Source: a virus. Taken from it: a DNA stretch of 30,860 nt. How positions within the stretch are numbered: position 1 is the stretch's first letter; each line of letters begins with the position of its first letter. Position numbers and translations under genes: made by a program. Location of the stretch: IMG/VR virus record IMGVR_UViG_3300026518_000041, positions 1-30,860 of that record; one strand, given 5' to 3'. Positions 12,812 through 19,654 of this stretch are shown piece by piece. The notes under the pieces were generated by a model that ran no database searches, was not told the origin of the DNA, and saw only the letters and a program-made list of their open reading frames with translations.

Positions 12812-14397
12812 TTATGAGACTAAAACAGTATGATTTTAATTTTGGGGCGTATGAGAATATAAAGTCTCAAGTCGTTGCAGATAGGCTCGCAAAAAACCGT
12901 TGGGGGTTGAAGTTTAAAGAGCTTTATATGCGGCATATGGAAACTACTGGAAATGGAACGATAGGCAATTATAATTTTACTAGAGGTATGCGTGCATCGG
13001 TAACAACGATTACGCAGAGTCAAACAGATTTAGCCGCTACAACCAATCTAAAAAATAAATTACTTAATGGTATTCAAGTAGATGTTGGCAGTGGTTTTAG
13101 CATAAATGGGGCACTTCAAAATAGTTACGCTTCTGTGCTTATAGAGGCAGTCCAAAATCCATTCAATGTATCTACTCTTCCTCACCAAAAAATAATCGGG
13201 ATTCATTTTTCGCTGAGTCTTGCTGACGGTACTTCTTGGTTTTACTCTAGTGGCACAAACGACAGTACGCCATGTGTTGATTACGAAAGTGGAACAAACA
13301 CAGGAGAAAATCATAATACTATTTTAAACAGTCGTGGGGTAGAAGATAGAACCAACGCTTCTTTTAAACCAAACCAAGATGCTCTGTTTGCATCAATGTG
13401 GACGGAGATGAGTGATTTTCTAGGACTGATGGTTGATGATTTTGTACCTGCTGTCATAGGGAATCGTGAGGCAGTGGTGGTACCATTGTCTAGTCTTTTG
13501 TATTTCTTGGATAGTCGTGTAACTGTTTTGATTCAAACAATCGATCAGTTAACCAATGGTGTTGGCAGAATAGAAGAGGATTTGGAGTTAATTAATTATC
13601 TTGGTATCGCTGATACCTTGTATCAACAAATTGACAATCCAAGTAAGATAGGCGATATCTGGTTTATGTTTGAGCGAGACATTACTCCCCAAATGATAGA
13701 TAATGGAATTGGTATCTTAATCCCAGACCCAAATTATGAATGGTGGAAAGAGCAGCAGTTCCAGACACGCGTAGAAAATGGTGTAAAGATACCTGGCATA
13801 GCAGACAAGGTGAAGAACTTTCAAAATTACTGTGTTATGGAAGGCTCTAAAGTGTATGTAAAGCTTGAATTATTAGACACTGTGGGCTATGACATTTATT
13901 GGTTTGTGAACACTTTTTTAGGGATAGATGCATCTGCCAAAAAAACATCTTTATTAGCGCGAATATTTAATTTTGTTTTGCTTATTGTTTCCATTTCCCT
14001 TACTGCTATCTCTGCCAACCCTGTATGGTTGAAAATAGCACTTATAGGTACTTCTGTAATGAGCTATTCTGGGGTTCTGTCCCCTGAGATTTCTCTGTTT
14101 GTAGCCGCCCTCTCTTTTGGGTATGGATTGTCTCAGGTGGATTTTTCTGCAATGAACAGTGTGCAGATATTTTCATGGACGATTAACAATATAGAGATGG
14201 TTGGGAAGATGTTAAATCTTTATAAAAATATAGGCATACAAAAAAATGTCCATGATAAAGCAAAAGAAAAGAATAAAAATAAAAATCTTGCACAGCTTCA
14301 AGATGGATCAATGCAGTTTATATATAGTCGTGCGTATAGTCAGTATGACGATTTGTATAATATGCTATATGATTTTAGTCCACAATACAAGACTTAA
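12748..14397 (+). CDS. Large structural protein with membrane segments, unknown
   Basis: 549 aa if ATG 12748 is used, overlapping the preceding gene by 64 bases; ATG 12814 (MRLKQYDFNFG) just after that gene's stop is a plausible later start. The first 390 residues look soluble and partly beta-rich, with acidic DxN segments. Residues about 400-465 form a long hydrophobic region with two or three membrane-like helices (ARIFNFVLLIVSISLTAISA; WLKIALIGTSVMSYSGVL; ISLFVAALSFGYGLSQV). The end is Lys/Asn-rich then Tyr-rich. A virion protein that inserts in the host membrane during entry is possible; homology is unknown. More AT-rich than the capsid genes. Confidence 0.55.
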   Translation: MDDNRDENSNIEDDGWADKPLVMRLKQYDFNFGAYENIKSQVVADRLAKNRWGLKFKELYMRHMETTGNGTIGNYNFTRGMRASVTTITQSQTDLAATTNLKNKLLNGIQVDVGSGFSINGALQNSYASVLIEAVQNPFNVSTLPHQKIIGIHFSLSLADGTSWFYSSGTNDSTPCVDYESGTNTGENHNTILNSRGVEDRTNASFKPNQDALFASMWTEMSDFLGLMVDDFVPAVIGNREAVVVPLSSLLYFLDSRVTVLIQTIDQLTNGVGRIEEDLELINYLGIADTLYQQIDNPSKIGDIWFMFERDITPQMIDNGIGILIPDPNYEWWKEQQFQTRVENGVKIPGIADKVKNFQNYCVMEGSKVYVKLELLDTVGYDIYWFVNTFLGIDASAKKTSLLARIFNFVLLIVSISLTAISANPVWLKIALIGTSVMSYSGVLSPEISLFVAALSFGYGLSQVDFSAMNSVQIFSWTINNIEMVGKMLNLYKNIGIQKNVHDKAKEKNKNKNLAQLQDGSMQFIYSRAYSQYDDLYNMLYDFSPQYKT

Positions 14398-14403
14398 CCC
14401 ACA

Positions 14404-14442
14404 CACCCCCCCTTTTTTAAATAGGGTATGTTCTCTTATAAT
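14404..14442 (+). promoter_or_regulatory. C7T6 element 2 with TATAAT (tail/lysis unit)
   Basis: CACCCCCCCTTTTTTAA at 14404-14420, then TATAAT at 14437-14442 and a ribosome site before the gene at 14471. It starts six bases after the preceding stop. The 17-base word is identical at the other two sites. Confidence 0.65.
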
Positions 14443-14470
14443 GATGTAAAATGAGAAGAGGAAAGGTACT

Positions 14471-14782
14471 ATGGATGGATATGAATTACCTTCACCATTG
14501 TTTAGTTTTGACGGTGTGAATAATAATAATTTATCGAATGTAGGGCTAATGCCTAAAATAGATATTCCTGTCACTAAGGTTAAAAATGATTTATCTTTAG
14601 ATGGGTTGGGTATAGACATTAAGGGGTTTGGGACACTTGCTTCTTTAGTGGGTGGTTTTATGGCTCAACGCGATAGGAATCAGTACAGAAAAGATTTACT
14701 AAAGCGTGAAGATGCACGCATCGCTAGAGCTAGGAAACGACAAGATGCGTTTGAAGCGGACATGAAAAAGGCGTGGGAATAA
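14471..14782 (+). CDS. Small virion-associated protein candidate, 103 aa
   Basis: ATG 14471 with GAAAGG upstream, first gene after C7T6 element 2. The N-terminal half is rich in Asn, Asp and Leu and hydrophilic. A Gly-containing hydrophobic patch (IDIKGFGTLASLVGGFMAQRD) leads to a strongly charged C-terminal helix (KDLLKREDARIARARKRQDA). This shape, a short membrane-active patch followed by a basic helix, is common in small podovirus ejection or tail proteins, but no family is recognised. Confidence 0.45.
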   Translation: MDGYELPSPLFSFDGVNNNNLSNVGLMPKIDIPVTKVKNDLSLDGLGIDIKGFGTLASLVGGFMAQRDRNQYRKDLLKREDARIARARKRQDAFEADMKKAWE

Positions 14783-14783
14783 G

Positions 14784-15248
14784 ATGACACGGTCTGTACA
14801 GTTCTCTCTTTTTCTTCCAGCAGGTAATACTTTTATCATAGAGATGTGTGATAAATATCTCTATCCTTTAGGTGAAAAATCCGTCGTTGCTTCGGTAGGT
14901 GTCCCTGTAGCACTTGAAATCAATGAGGGGGAGACTTGTTGGGTGGCCACACTCCCAACAAAACAGAAAAAAGCCTTTTGGGTGTATGAGAATAATGGTG
15001 CATCTGAAGCGGTACAGAATATAGACTTAGACAAGCCTGTGTATCGTAGAAGTATTTTACCAAGTCTAGAACATACGTCTATTGAGGTGGCTAGTGTGAA
15101 TGTTGCTGATATTATAGATAATCTTACTTGTGGTTTCCCATTGATTAGTAAAGAGGAGCAAAGGCTTATATGTAGATATGGAGACTTTGCATCGGGTAAT
15201 GACGATTCATTTTTGTGTAACATTGACAACAGTATAGGAGGTGTATAA
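14784..15248 (+). CDS. Protein of unknown function upstream of tailspike
   Basis: 154 aa, one base after the preceding stop. It is beta-rich (VQFSLFLPAGNTFIIEM, VPVALEINEGETCWVATLPT, KKAFWVYENNG) with four cysteines spread over the length. Position directly before the tailspike suggests a tail connector or spike-attachment protein; this rests on position only. Confidence 0.45.
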   Translation: MTRSVQFSLFLPAGNTFIIEMCDKYLYPLGEKSVVASVGVPVALEINEGETCWVATLPTKQKKAFWVYENNGASEAVQNIDLDKPVYRRSILPSLEHTSIEVASVNVADIIDNLTCGFPLISKEEQRLICRYGDFASGNDDSFLCNIDNSIGGV

Positions 15249-17732
15249 ATGACTAAGTGTAGTGCTGGTAATGGTTTTGTTAAAGAGATGAAAGAAGCTA
15301 AAACTGTAGTTCTCCCAGAAGTAAGAGCGATAAAAGGAGATGTCGAAAAACTGAAAGCAGAAACACAAGGGCTAAAAAGTGCTACTTCGTTTCTTTCTGA
15401 TAATGCAAAGTTAAGCAGATGGGAGGCAGAGGCGGCAAAGAAAACCGCTGATTCTTATGCGAATGAGCCAGAGGGTATTTTGGTCAAGAGATATACATCA
15501 AACGGAGATGGTACGTTTTCTGCCACCGTCGAAGACAGATATTCTGCATTCCATTATAGGAATACAACTAAATTTGTAGGGCAGCAAGAGACTTGGCAAG
15601 CCGAAGCTGAGAAGATGACAGCTGATTCTTATGCGAATGAGCCTCACGGTGTTTCTGTAAAAAAATATACATCAAATGGAGATGGTACTTTTTCTTATGC
15701 TCCTACTAACACTTTTTCTGCACGTCATTATGCTGATGAAGCTCTGGCTACTTCCGGTGCTGTATCTTGGAGACAAAGCAAAACTTTGGTGGCAGGGCAA
15801 GCAGTTGTTGGGTTTGATAAAAATATTAACAACGCCTCTGTATATAAAAATGGAAAGCTTCTTGAGTATGGTACTGACTATACAACAATCCTAAAGGATA
15901 TAACAATAACCCCCGCTGGTGTAGCTGGAGATGTCATTACTGTTGTGGGGCAGGATGCAGCTACTGGCAATGAGTTTCAAACTCTCCTAAATGAGACGAA
16001 AGCAGTATATAGTTCTACACAACTTCGCAGGTGGGAAGCCGAAGCTGAGAAGATGACAGCTGATTCTTATGCGAATGAAGCGGTAGATACTTTTGTCAAA
16101 AAATATACATCAAATGGAGATGGCACATTTTCTGTTACGAATACATCAGACAGAAGTGCTTACCATTGGTCCACCAAAATGAATTTGGCGCTATCGAATG
16201 TGACTGTTGTTGATTTGGTGGGGGACCTCGCTGTAATAAATGTTAATGATGCTACTGTTGTGTACGTTCGAGGATTTAATACTGTTGGAGATGGCGGTGC
16301 TGGATTATTTATTTTTGATGCAAAACAATCTTCTGTGAATAATGGTGGAACTATTATTGATGGCTGGGTAAGGCAGTACGAAGGAGCAGTAAATGTTTTA
16401 TGGTTTGGCGCAGAAAACAAAGGTATTGCCGTAGATAATTCGGTAGCAATAAATAAAGCAATTGCAAGTATGAATAACAATGGTGTTTTATTTTTCCCAG
16501 AAGGCACTTACAATTTAACACAGTCTATTATTCTACCGTTGACAAAAACACAATCAACCTTATCTTTGTCTGGGTATGGTGCAACCTTAAAATTAACAGG
16601 TGCAATAGTTGGTATTGACCGTGAGAAACCCACAAACTCTAGTTCTGTATATACAACACAAATGATAAAAATTGAAGGTTTTAATATAGTCGGAGACTCG
16701 ACTCCATGGCAATATGGGGTACGTATGTTCACGACATATAGTTTGCAAATAAATCAAGTAAAAGTAACACAGTGTTATATTGGAATTGGTTTATATTTTT
16801 GTATGAACGCAGTGATTTCTGGCTCTATGACGGCAAACAATTCATATATAGGTTTTGCTGTCTTGTCTGGTGCCTCTTTAATAAATGGTGCGAAAGCATT
16901 GCCTGGGTCAAATTTTAACAATACTAATTCAAACGGAACAACATTAACAAACTGTAGAGATTTTGCCCTTACCGGTGCAAGGGCAAGTTTTTTGTCTGAA
17001 GCGTGCGATACGCTTCTCTTTCAGTCTTGCATCTCAGAAGGTGGTTCTCCAGTAAGTAACTTTGAACATTCCAACCAGGGAAGTACTGTATCTATAGGGA
17101 ATAGATATGTTGACACTCACATAGAAAATCATGCGACAGGTCAGTGTTGGCTCATGGGGGGTACACTCTCTGGACATTATATTTTAGACGGCATGGATAA
17201 TATAAGTGCTGCCCCTCTTCTTAACGTCGGTGATATGGCTAGTACTGCGATATATAGTATTATTAATCCAAGATGGATTGGTAATTTTAGGATATTAGGC
17301 TCAAAAATTACCGCAAATAGTCCAACCTTCAATATAGACTCGGGCTTAAATCTTGCTTATGATCAAATTTTTAATGTTGCAAATTGGGCTGGAGGGGTTA
17401 TAGGAAGGGTTATATATAGTGGCTTTGATAATCTGAATAAATATCATAATAGACTCCCTTCTGCATTTCTAAACTCTGTGGAATCTGAAGGAGAGATTAA
17501 TATAAATTCGGGGATAAATGGTTCACTTCGTAAGATAAAAATTAATTCTTCCTGGGATATTGAACTCAACCCTAAAACAACTGGACATAATATATTTATT
17601 AATGGGAGACTTAAGGTTTTTGGTGCGACTAAAAACCTAACCACGCTAGGCAGTGTTGTTGGAAAATATCCAATATATGATATTAATGGTGTATTATTGG
17701 GGTATCTTCCAATCTACAATAATATAACTTAA
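15249..17732 (+). CDS. Tailspike with repeated stalk and beta-helix domain
   Basis: 827 aa; AGGAGGT ribosome site, the strongest in the window. Order: helical N-terminus (1-57) likely binding the virion; three 46-residue repeats at 58-103, 116-161 and 262-307, each beginning Trp-x-Ala-Glu-Ala and containing TADSYANE and KYTSNGDGTFS; between repeats 2 and 3 a small beta domain (about 171-235, NASVYKNGKLLEYGTDYT) common in phage fibres. A spike start follows at about 338-360 (VRGFNTVGDGGAGLFIFD), then a right-handed beta-helix from about 395 (GVLFFPEGTYNLTQSI) to about 690. The C-terminal knob ends with a YPIYDINGVLLGYLPIYN motif shared by other spikes. It binds, and may cleave, a surface polysaccharide; catalytic residues cannot be named. 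Confidence 0.85.
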   Translation: MTKCSAGNGFVKEMKEAKTVVLPEVRAIKGDVEKLKAETQGLKSATSFLSDNAKLSRWEAEAAKKTADSYANEPEGILVKRYTSNGDGTFSATVEDRYSAFHYRNTTKFVGQQETWQAEAEKMTADSYANEPHGVSVKKYTSNGDGTFSYAPTNTFSARHYADEALATSGAVSWRQSKTLVAGQAVVGFDKNINNASVYKNGKLLEYGTDYTTILKDITITPAGVAGDVITVVGQDAATGNEFQTLLNETKAVYSSTQLRRWEAEAEKMTADSYANEAVDTFVKKYTSNGDGTFSVTNTSDRSAYHWSTKMNLALSNVTVVDLVGDLAVINVNDATVVYVRGFNTVGDGGAGLFIFDAKQSSVNNGGTIIDGWVRQYEGAVNVLWFGAENKGIAVDNSVAINKAIASMNNNGVLFFPEGTYNLTQSIILPLTKTQSTLSLSGYGATLKLTGAIVGIDREKPTNSSSVYTTQMIKIEGFNIVGDSTPWQYGVRMFTTYSLQINQVKVTQCYIGIGLYFCMNAVISGSMTANNSYIGFAVLSGASLINGAKALPGSNFNNTNSNGTTLTNCRDFALTGARASFLSEACDTLLFQSCISEGGSPVSNFEHSNQGSTVSIGNRYVDTHIENHATGQCWLMGGTLSGHYILDGMDNISAAPLLNVGDMASTAIYSIINPRWIGNFRILGSKITANSPTFNIDSGLNLAYDQIFNVANWAGGVIGRVIYSGFDNLNKYHNRLPSAFLNSVESEGEININSGINGSLRKIKINSSWDIELNPKTTGHNIFINGRLKVFGATKNLTTLGSVVGKYPIYDINGVLLGYLPIYNNIT
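15420..15557 (+). repeat. Tailspike repeat unit 1
   Basis: Encodes residues 58-103 (WEAEAAKKTADSYANE... to SAFHY). It is the most diverged of three 138-bp units in DNA, but the protein pattern of Trp-x-Ala-Glu-Ala, TADSYANE and YTSNGDGTFS is kept. Confidence 0.9.
15594..15731 (+). repeat. Tailspike repeat unit 2
   Basis: Encodes residues 116-161. From GCCGAAGCTGAG (15600) through GCGAATGA it shares about 41 consecutive bases with unit 3, far more than protein conservation requires, which points to recent duplication or conversion. Confidence 0.9.
16032..16169 (+). repeat. Tailspike repeat unit 3
   Basis: Encodes residues 262-307, separated from unit 2 by a 100-residue beta domain. The 5' part is identical to unit 2 over about 41 bases, while the 3' end diverges (SVTNTSDRSAYHW). 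Confidence 0.9.
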
Positions 17733-17838
17733 TGCTCTTGCGCATAAAATTTAGAGGTGTTTCGTGGAAGCGATAGAGACAAAATAATCATATGGTTTTT
17801 AGCTTATGTGATTGTATTAAGTATAAAAGGAAAAGACA

Positions 17839-18318
17839 ATGAAGAATGAAACCATATCACAGATAGGTGCTATATCTGCATACACAAAGTTTGTATTCAC
17901 GTCTATAGTAGCTATATTCGCGTCTATCACAGCGTATCTAAATATCAATGCCGAAGCATTAGCTATTTACTTCCTGCTCCTAGCCATAGATTTGTTTACG
18001 GGTATTATGGCTTCATTTATTATCAGAGAGAAGATTACTTCGGCTAGATTTTTAGCAGGTATTTTCTCGAAGTCTTTAATGTTCATCGTGCCTATTGTAG
18101 TTGCGTTGGTAGTCAAGATACAAGGCTCAGATTTGATGTGGTTCATCAAGTGGACGGTTATCGTATTGGCAGTCTCAGAAGCGATAAGCATATTTAACAA
18201 CATACTCAAAGCAAAAGGGAAAGAGCCATTGCCAGAGTTAGACGCTATCACTATCATATCTGGGAAGCTTAGGGATATTTTAGAGAGACTTTTTAAAACG
18301 GCTAATGGGGATAAGTGA
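17839..18318 (+). CDS. Phage holin (Holin_4_1 / toxin-secretion holin type)
   Basis: 159 aa with AAAGGAAAAG upstream. It has three or four membrane helices: about 16-34 (TKFVFTSIVAIFASITAYL), 39-60 (EALAIYFLLLAIDLFTGIMA), 74-95 (GIFSKSLMFIVPIVVALVV) and 100-120 (MWFIKWTVIVLAVSEAISI). The motifs LLLAIDLFTGIMAS and SEAISIFNNI...GKEPLP match this holin family. It permeabilises the inner membrane at the end of the cycle so that endolysin can reach the wall. It opens the lysis cassette, overlapping the inner spanin gene. A 106-bp gap precedes it with an AT-rich, possibly promoter-bearing stretch. Confidence 0.85.
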   Translation: MKNETISQIGAISAYTKFVFTSIVAIFASITAYLNINAEALAIYFLLLAIDLFTGIMASFIIREKITSARFLAGIFSKSLMFIVPIVVALVVKIQGSDLMWFIKWTVIVLAVSEAISIFNNILKAKGKEPLPELDAITIISGKLRDILERLFKTANGDK

Positions 18319-18656
18319 TGTTTAGTCTTTTAACAAATTTCACCCCCTTAAAATGGTTAAAGGTCGGACTCTTTGTCGCTACGCTCATAGCGGTTTGGTA
18401 TGGCGTGGACTCATTCGCGTTTAAGCCTTTAAGAGAATGCAAGGCAAATACAAAAGAGCAGTTAAGCGTAAGAGATGTGGCACTCAATGAAGCAGGAGAG
18501 ACTATATCGGGACTTGTAAGCGAACTACAAAGCTACAGAGCAGATGCCAAAGCCAAACGATTAGAGGGCGTGTATAGTGAGATTAGCAAGAAAGAAGGAG
18601 ATGATTATGAAGAGTTTAACGTTAGTAGCTTTGATTTATACAACTACTCTTTTTAG
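18318..18656 (+). CDS. Inner-membrane spanin (Rz-like)
   Basis: 112 aa. ATG 18318 overlaps the last base of the holin stop; an in-frame GTG at 18315 is adjacent. One N-terminal membrane helix (about 10-30, PLKWLKVGLFVATLIAVWYG) is followed by a periplasmic helical stretch (LRECKANTKEQLSVRDVALN through AKAKRLEGVYSEI). This is the i-spanin layout: membrane anchor plus coiled coil. The next gene, a lipoprotein, begins inside its 3' end in another frame, the classical Rz/Rz1 arrangement. Together they fuse inner and outer membranes at lysis. Confidence 0.75.
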   Translation: MFSLLTNFTPLKWLKVGLFVATLIAVWYGVDSFAFKPLRECKANTKEQLSVRDVALNEAGETISGLVSELQSYRADAKAKRLEGVYSEISKKEGDDYEEFNVSSFDLYNYSF

Positions 18657-18912
18657 TGGTTGTAGCGAGGTAGGATTAGACACTCAAACCAAAAAAGACA
18701 TCGCAGAACTACTTGACATCAAAGTCAAACCATGCGAATGCAAGTATCCAAAACTACCTATCTTTAAAGTACCGGCTAAACAAAAAGTACCAAAAGGCAT
18801 GAGCATAGAGGAAGCGTTTTATAGACAGAATGCAGTCAATGAACAGTTGCGCGGTGTGTGTGCGAAGTATAGACGCGTGGCGATTGTTACGAATAGGGAG
18901 TATCAGAAGTGA
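18607..18912 (+). CDS. Outer-membrane spanin lipoprotein (Rz1-like)
   Basis: 101 aa from ATG 18607, chosen because AAGGAG (18595-18600) is six bases before it and because the product then starts with a lipoprotein signal peptide: MKSLTLVALIYTTTLFSGC with the lipidated Cys at 19. An upstream ATG at 18601 is possible. The mature part is Pro- and Lys-rich (CECKYPKLPIFKVPAKQKVP), typical of o-spanins. It overlaps the i-spanin gene out of frame by 50 bases. It sits in the outer membrane and pairs with the i-spanin. It is longer than lambda Rz1 because it continues well past the overlap. Confidence 0.75.
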   Translation: MKSLTLVALIYTTTLFSGCSEVGLDTQTKKDIAELLDIKVKPCECKYPKLPIFKVPAKQKVPKGMSIEEAFYRQNAVNEQLRGVCAKYRRVAIVTNREYQK

Positions 18913-19406
18913 GTGCCTTTATAGAGGGCGTAAAGCTTATGCTTATAGATGAGTGTATAGCACAAGGCGTGACAAACCCTAATCAAATGAAGTACGTTCT
19001 AGCTACGGCACAACACGAAACTAATGGAACTTTCAAACCTGTAAAAGAAGCATATTGGTTAAGTGAAAATTGGAGAAAACGTAACCTACGATACTACCCT
19101 TATTATGGACGTGGGTATGTGCAAATCACTTGGAAGCGAAACTATGAGAAATTCAGTAAGCTACTTACTGAGCGTTACAATGCCAACTACATTGATTTAG
19201 TTGAATACCCTGACCTTGCACTCGATGAGTCTTTCGCTGCTTTCATTTTGGTGTACGGCATGAAGCACGGCACTTTCACAGGTAAAAAACTAAGCGACTA
19301 CATATCAAATAAAAAGATAGACTTTAGGCGTGCAAGACATATCATAAATGGACTTGATAAGGCTAAGAAGATAGCCAAAATTGCAGAGAGGATGACAATA
19401 GCATGA
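18909..19406 (+). CDS. Endolysin, GH19 (chitinase/lysozyme-like) family
   Basis: 165 aa from GTG 18909 in a GTGA overlap with the spanin stop. It contains the GH19-type core: YVLATAQHETNGTFKPVKEA (catalytic Glu expected in HETN, about residue 37), YYPYYGRGYVQITWKRNYEK and ALDESFAAFILVYGMKHGTF. Such phage enzymes cleave the glycan of peptidoglycan. There is no signal peptide, so export depends on the holin. Adjacent holin and spanin genes confirm the role. Confidence 0.85.
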   Translation: MSAFIEGVKLMLIDECIAQGVTNPNQMKYVLATAQHETNGTFKPVKEAYWLSENWRKRNLRYYPYYGRGYVQITWKRNYEKFSKLLTERYNANYIDLVEYPDLALDESFAAFILVYGMKHGTFTGKKLSDYISNKKIDFRRARHIINGLDKAKKIAKIAERMTIA

Positions 19407-19579
19407 CATACCAAGTAAAAAGACAAAATGGAAGTTCCCTAGATGAGCCTTTTTATAGTCGGATAGTAGATGCGTACATCAAAGACAAGAGCGAAGTGCA
19501 CTTTAACTGGCAGACGTTGGTTATAGAGGGTGCTAAGGTTGCCGATGGTGTGACTACTATAACTGTGAGGGTTAAGTAG
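19403..19579 (+). CDS. Small protein, 58 aa, unknown
   Basis: ATG 19403 overlaps the endolysin stop (ATGA) and the frame ends at TAG 19577-19579. The product begins MTYQVKRQNGSSLDEPFYSR and ends in beta-prone TTITVRVK. No membrane segment or known domain is present. The coupled start and position as last gene of the lysis block, right before C7T6 element 3, support a real gene. Confidence 0.6.
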   Translation: MTYQVKRQNGSSLDEPFYSRIVDAYIKDKSEVHFNWQTLVIEGAKVADGVTTITVRVK

Positions 19580-19591
19580 TCACTAGCCAAT

Positions 19592-19637
19592 CACCCCCCC
19601 TTTTTTAACCCAAGTCCTCTTTGTTACACTCTATAGT
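19592..19637 (+). promoter_or_regulatory. C7T6 element 3 with -10-like box (ejection unit)
   Basis: CACCCCCCCTTTTTTAA at 19592-19608, twelve bases past a stop codon. The best -10-like word is TATAGT (19632-19637), somewhat further away than at the other two sites. It precedes the gene block encoding the ejection proteins and portal. Confidence 0.6.
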
Positions 19638-19654
19638 AAAAAGAGGATACTCTT

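Noticed and set aside
15676-15894. Second + frame within the tailspike gene
   Set aside because: It lies inside the coding sequence for the repeat and fibre domain; its Leu-rich product is a frame-shifted reading.
17809-17827. TGTGATTGTATTAAG near the holin gene resembling TGTGATTGTACTAAT near 27050
   Set aside because: Only about 13 bases match and the contexts differ (upstream of a gene versus between convergent genes); too short to separate from chance in AT-rich DNA.
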